Origin: Lachnospiraceae bacterium UBA3332
GTDB lineage: Bacteria > Bacillota > Clostridia > Lachnospirales > Lachnospiraceae
NCBI GenBank assembly: GCA_002361095.1
Contig: DERU01000029.1
Coordinates: forward strand, 1 to 9,101
Length of the DNA stretch: 9,101 nt
Direction: 5' to 3'
Positions 6,051-9,101 of this stretch are shown piece after piece. The notes beneath the pieces were generated by a model. The model saw nothing but the letters and a program-made list of their open reading frames with translations. It did no database searches and was not told where the DNA came from. Both the position numbers and the translations under genes were made by a program. Numbering within the stretch: position 1 is the stretch's first letter; every line of letters starts with the position of its first letter.

Positions 6051-6806
6051 ATGAAGCTGATTTCATGGAATGTAAACGGTCTTAGGGCCTGTGTGACGAA
6101 AGGATTCCTGGACTTTTTCAGGGAAGCGGATGCCGATGTCTTCTGTCTGCAGGAGACCAAGCTGCAGGCCGGGCAGATCGAACTGGATTTGCCCGGCTAT
6201 CACCAGTATTGGAACAGCGCGGAGAAGAAGGGGTATTCCGGTACGGCGGTATTTTCCAGGCAGGAACCGCTGTCTGTGGCTTATGGGATCGGGAAAGAGG
6301 AGCACGACCATGAAGGCCGCGTGATTACGATAGAGTTTGCCGGGTGTTATGTGGTGACGGTGTATACGCCCAATTCCCAGGACGGCCTTGCCCGTCTGGA
6401 TTACCGGATGCGCTGGGAAGATGATTTTTTGGCGTATTTAAAAAATCTGGAAAAAACGAAACCGGTTGTTTTGTGCGGCGACCTAAATGTGGCACACCGG
6501 GAAATCGACCTGAAAAATCCGAAAACAAACCGAAAGAACGCGGGATTTACCGACGAAGAGCGCGCGAAAATGACGCGGCTTTTGTCGGAGGGATTTATCG
6601 ATACATTCCGTTATTTTTATCCGGACAAAGAGGGAGTGTATTCCTGGTGGTCCTACCGTTTTTCGGCCCGCGAAAAAAACGCCGGATGGCGTATCGATTA
6701 TTTTATTGTGTCCCAATGCTTACAGGACAGGCTGGAAAGGGCGGAAATTTATACGCAGGTGACGGGTTCCGATCATTGTCCGGTAGGTTTGGAAATCCGG
6801 CTTTGA
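6051..6806 (+). CDS. xth: Exodeoxyribonuclease III (AP endonuclease)
   Basis: A 251-residue member of the exonuclease-endonuclease-phosphatase family, as long as Bacillus subtilis ExoA. It cuts DNA 5' to abasic sites and removes 3' blocking groups in base excision repair, with 3'-5' exonuclease activity, using Mg2+. The active-site residues are all visible: Asn7 and Asn9 in SWNVNGLR, metal ligand Glu35 in LQETK, Tyr105 and Asn108 in VYTPNSQ, Asp144 and Asn146 in GDLNVAH, Asp216 in WRIDYF, and the Asp241-His242 pair in GSDHCP. An upstream in-frame ATG at 6009 lies inside mgtE; GAGGAG (6035-6040) sits 10 bases before ATG 6051, and MKLISWNVNG is the typical family start. It follows mgtE by 16 bases, so it is likely transcribed with it. 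The link with Mg2+ transport is probably not functional, although the enzyme needs Mg2+. Confidence 0.96.
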   Translation: MKLISWNVNGLRACVTKGFLDFFREADADVFCLQETKLQAGQIELDLPGYHQYWNSAEKKGYSGTAVFSRQEPLSVAYGIGKEEHDHEGRVITIEFAGCYVVTVYTPNSQDGLARLDYRMRWEDDFLAYLKNLEKTKPVVLCGDLNVAHREIDLKNPKTNRKNAGFTDEERAKMTRLLSEGFIDTFRYFYPDKEGVYSWWSYRFSAREKNAGWRIDYFIVSQCLQDRLERAEIYTQVTGSDHCPVGLEIRL

Positions 6807-6869
6807 CTTTGCAGGGCAGGTCTTTAACCGTGCGATTTTTCCCGGAGCCGTTTACGCTGAAAGTCCCAA

Positions 6870-6913
6870 AAACGGCAGGCGGGCCTGCGTGTACGCGCAC
6901 CATGCGGCCCGCC
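6870..6913 (-). terminator. Possible second terminator downstream of typA
   Basis: An eight-pair perfect inverted repeat, GGCGGGCC (6878-6885) and GGCCCGCC (6906-6913), has a 20-base loop that can form an inner TGCG/CGCA helix. On the - strand it is followed by GTTTTTGGG, so it could catch read-through from typA about 90 bases beyond the main terminator. On the + strand no T-run follows. The rest of 6807-6985 holds no gene or other feature that I can support. Confidence 0.4.
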
Positions 6914-6985
6914 CATGGGCGCATGTCCTTTATAGCCCCTTTTCCTGTATGACGGCGCCGCCAATGCGCGGTATGGGGTATATGG

Positions 6986-7018
6986 AAAAACCCACACGTT
7001 TTTAGCGTGTGGGTTTTT
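6986..7018. terminator. Bidirectional terminator overlapping the typA 3' end
   Basis: A perfect 13-pair stem, AAAAACCCACACG (6986-6998) with CGTGTGGGTTTTT (7006-7018), has a seven-base loop. A and T runs at the ends serve both strands, so it should end the mgtE-xth transcript from the left and typA from the right. The stop codon of typA (7002-7004) is in the loop, and the arm 7006-7018 encodes its last residues. Confidence 0.93.
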
Positions 7019-8846
7019 GTCCCTGCAGGGCGGCCCGCTTGCGCAGGGTATGATCCAGTATCTTTTTGCGGATGCGCAGGGAGGACGGGGTCACTTCCAG
7101 AAGTTCGTCCGTGTCGATGAAATCCAGTGCCTGCTCCAGGCTTAAAATTTTGGGAGGGGTGAGGCGCAGCGCTTCGTCCGCACTGGAGGAGCGGGTATTG
7201 GTGAGTTTTTTGGTTTTGCACACATTGACTTCTATATCCTCACTGCGTCCGGTCTGTCCGATGACCATACCGGCGTAGACTTTTTCGCCGGGGCCGATGA
7301 AAAGGATGCCGCGTTCCTGGGCGTTGAACAGGCCGTAGGTGATCGCTTCGCCTGCCTCAAAGGCGATCAGGGAGCCCAGGTTCCGGTAGGAAATATCGCC
7401 TTTATAAGGTCCGTAGCTGTCAAAAACGGCATTCATTACACCGTTGCCCTTGGTGTCCGTCAGAAATTCGCCCCGGTAGCCGATCAGGCCGCGGGAGGGA
7501 ATCATGAATTCAAGGCGGGTAGTGGAACCGTTGCCGGGGGTCATGTTGACCAGTTCCCCTTTGCGCTGTCCCAGCTTTTCAATGACGTTTCCCGCAAATT
7601 CCTCCGGCACGTCGATATAGACCTGTTCCATGGGTTCCAGCAGATGCCCTTTTTCATCCTGCCGGTACAGAACTTCCGCCTTGCTGACGGAAAATTCGTA
7701 ACCTTCCCGGCGCATGTTTTCGATCAGTACGGACAGATGCAGTTCCCCGCGCCCGGAAACCTTGAAACTGTCGGTGGAATCCGTTTCCTCCACACGCAGG
7801 GAAACGTCGGTGTTGAGTTCGCGGAAAAGTCTGTCGCGCAAATGACGGCTGGTGATATATTTGCCTTCTTTGCCGGCCAGCGGGGAATCGTTGACCATAA
7901 AGTGCATGGCGATGGTCGGCTCGGAAATTTTCTGGAACGGAATCGGCGCCGGGCTGTCGGGAGAACAGAGGGTATCTCCGATGTGGAGGTCGCTGATGCC
8001 GGAAATTGCCACGATGGAGCCGATACCGGCCTGTTTAACTTCTGTTTTGGACAGGCCGTCAAATTCGTATAGTTTGCTGACTTTAACCTTCTTTTGTTTA
8101 TCGGGGTCATGGTGGTTGGTAATGACCACTTCCTGGTTGACGCTGATGGAACCGTTGTCTACTTTGCCGACGCCGATGCGTCCCACATATTCATTATAAT
8201 CAATGGTACTGATCAGAAGCTGCGTGCCCGCATCCGGGTCGCCCTCGGGGGCGGGAATATAGTCGATGATAGTGTCAAACAGGGGTTTCATGTCTTTGTT
8301 TTTGACCGTAATATTGGTGGTGGCGCTGCCAGTTTTGGCAGAGGCAAAGACGAAAGGACAGTCAAGCTGGGCATCGTTTGCGTCCAGATCCAAAAATAGC
8401 TCCAGAACCTCATCCTCCACCGCAAGGGGACGGGCTTCCGGACGGTCGATTTTATTGATGCAGACAATGACGGGCAGCTGTAATTCCAGTGCCTTTTTGA
8501 GTACGAAGCGGGTTTGGGGCATGGGACCTTCAAAGGCGTCCACCACGAGGATAACGCCGTTGACCATCTTGAGTACGCGTTCCACCTCCCCGCCGAAGTC
8601 CGCGTGTCCTGGAGTGTCGATAATGTTAATTTTGGTGCCGTTGTACATGACGGCTGTATTTTTGGAGAGAATGGTGATGCCGCGTTCCCGCTCAATGTCG
8701 TTGCTGTCCATGACGCGTTCCATGACCTCCTGATTTTCCCGGAAAACGCCGCTCTGTTTTAGCAGCTCGTCCACCAGGGTCGTTTTGCCGTGGTCAACAT
8801 GGGCAATAATGGCTACATTTCTGACATCTTCTCTTTTCTGATTCAT
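7002..8846 (-). CDS. typA: Translational GTPase TypA/BipA
   Basis: A 614-residue ribosome-binding GTPase of the EF-G/LepA superfamily (E. coli BipA has about 607), involved in 50S assembly and growth at low temperature or under stress. G motifs: P-loop AHVDHGKT (15-22), switch I ERERGIT (52-58), DTPGH (77-81) with catalytic-type His81, NKID (131-134) and SAK (169-171). A beta-barrel domain II (about 200-300), domains III and V, and the BipA-specific C-terminal domain follow, ending in the basic segment SLRIRKKILDHTLRKRAAL. It lacks EF-G domain IV. ATG 8844-8846 has GAAGGAG at 8854-8860, seven bases upstream. Transcription is probably monocistronic, from the promoter at 8881-8909 to the terminator at 6986-7018. 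The final codons (GQKPTR) lie in the terminator arm. Nothing is missing. Confidence 0.97.
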   Translation of the reverse strand: MNQKREDVRNVAIIAHVDHGKTTLVDELLKQSGVFRENQEVMERVMDSNDIERERGITILSKNTAVMYNGTKINIIDTPGHADFGGEVERVLKMVNGVILVVDAFEGPMPQTRFVLKKALELQLPVIVCINKIDRPEARPLAVEDEVLELFLDLDANDAQLDCPFVFASAKTGSATTNITVKNKDMKPLFDTIIDYIPAPEGDPDAGTQLLISTIDYNEYVGRIGVGKVDNGSISVNQEVVITNHHDPDKQKKVKVSKLYEFDGLSKTEVKQAGIGSIVAISGISDLHIGDTLCSPDSPAPIPFQKISEPTIAMHFMVNDSPLAGKEGKYITSRHLRDRLFRELNTDVSLRVEETDSTDSFKVSGRGELHLSVLIENMRREGYEFSVSKAEVLYRQDEKGHLLEPMEQVYIDVPEEFAGNVIEKLGQRKGELVNMTPGNGSTTRLEFMIPSRGLIGYRGEFLTDTKGNGVMNAVFDSYGPYKGDISYRNLGSLIAFEAGEAITYGLFNAQERGILFIGPGEKVYAGMVIGQTGRSEDIEVNVCKTKKLTNTRSSSADEALRLTPPKILSLEQALDFIDTDELLEVTPSSLRIRKKILDHTLRKRAALQGQKPTR

Positions 8847-8860
8847 GTATTTGCTCCTTC

Positions 8861-8872
8861 TTCCTTAAGGAA
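8861..8872. repeat. 12-base perfect palindrome in the typA leader
   Basis: TTCCTTAAGGAA is its own reverse complement and lies immediately upstream of the typA ribosome binding site, starting about two bases after the predicted transcription start. It could be an operator or simply chance; no regulator is encoded nearby. Confidence 0.5.
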
Positions 8873-8880
8873 ACGGTACA

Positions 8881-8909
8881 AGTATAACACCCTCATTTCC
8901 ATGATGCAA
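8881..8909 (-). promoter_or_regulatory. Sigma-A promoter of typA
   Basis: On the - strand TTGCAT (8904-8909), a 17-base spacer and TATACT (8881-8886) form a promoter. The -10 box matches five of six positions and the -35 box three, including TTG. Transcription would start near 8874, leaving a leader of about 28 bases. Confidence 0.75.
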
Positions 8910-8948
8910 GAGAAAATACAAGAATTCCGCGGAAATCAAGTTACTATT

Positions 8949-8975
8949 TGTAATGGTTCAGACGCCCCGTTACAA
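8949..8975. repeat. Imperfect inverted repeat upstream of typA
   Basis: TTGTAATGG (8948/9-8956) and CCGTTACAA (8967-8975) are reverse complements except for one position that pairs as G-U. The spacer is 10 bases. A shorter stem, TTAC (8941-8944) with GTAA (8950-8953), would compete with it. It may be an operator, an RNA hairpin in a + strand transcript leaving the window, or a dispersed repeat. No T-run follows on either strand that would make it a terminator. Confidence 0.5.
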
Positions 8976-9101
8976 TTTGCGGCGGAGGGCATGCGGGAGA
9001 CGAAAGGGGCGCAGGCGGCAAAAATCCGGAAAGGGCCAGGAGCGGACGGACAGGGGGAGCAGGGAGGCACACAGGAGGTTTTTGGCGGCAAATATCCGAA
9101 A
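8976..9101 (+). other. Purine-rich right edge, possibly the start of a gene
   Basis: The + strand is strongly purine-rich. A frame from ATG 8991 is open for 37 codons to the window edge, but GGAGG (8984-8988) is only two bases from that ATG, too close for normal initiation, and the peptide is low-complexity (Gly, Gln, Lys, Arg). Two similar segments, GGCGGCAAAAATCCGGAAA (from 9014) and GGCGGCAAATATCCGAAA (from 9084), lie 70 bases apart and not in the same reading frame. No function can be assigned. Confidence 0.3.

Noticed and set aside
6473..6952. ORF of 159 codons overlapping the end of xth
   Set aside because: It lies in another frame of xth with no ribosome binding site and a low-plausibility composition rich in Arg, Gly and Phe.
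1..9101. CRISPR array, tRNA, rRNA, insertion sequence or phage genes
   Set aside because: No regular direct repeats with spacers, no cloverleaf or rRNA sequence, and no transposase or integrase were seen on either strand.

Overview
This window is chromosomal DNA of a Gram-positive, low-to-moderate GC Firmicute, most likely a clostridial species of Lachnospiraceae type. The basis is strong AAGGAGG-type ribosome binding sites, sigma-A promoters with 17-base spacers, Rho-independent terminators between convergent genes, and a class A penicillin-binding protein with a cysteine-containing tail after the transpeptidase domain. The family placement is inference; no rRNA or other marker gene is present.

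Layout from left to right: (1) a short class I SAM-dependent methyltransferase on + (81-701), convergent with (2) a large class A penicillin-binding protein on - (767-3613), with a shared bidirectional terminator at 714-745. (3) A divergent intergenic region (3614-3858) holds a near-perfect sigma-A promoter for the penicillin-binding protein. (4) A + strand cluster follows: YigZ/IMPACT-family protein (3859-4509), a 175-base structured leader with a 20-residue upstream ORF and two abutting GC-rich hairpins, the Mg2+ channel mgtE (4685-6034), and 16 bases later the base-excision-repair nuclease exodeoxyribonuclease III (6051-6806). (5) This cluster converges on typA/bipA on - (7002-8846), and the stop codon of typA lies in the loop of the bidirectional terminator between them. 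(6) The last 255 bases hold the typA promoter, an inverted repeat and purine-rich sequence of unknown content.

The genes are housekeeping functions: cell-wall synthesis, magnesium transport, DNA repair and a ribosome-associated GTPase. There is no mobile element, CRISPR array, toxin-antitoxin or defence cassette. For every + strand cluster gene and for the penicillin-binding protein, the longest possible ORF overstates the 5' end; starts were moved to the methionine preceded by a proper ribosome binding site.

The most interesting element is the leader of mgtE (4541-4684). It has a well-initiated upstream ORF, a stem that could hide that ORF's own start, a terminator-like hairpin with a U-run, and a repeated ACCGCG that allows alternative pairing. 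It looks like a transcription attenuator in front of an Mg2+ transporter and does not resemble the M-box consensus as I know it. This is inference from sequence and needs a covariance test.
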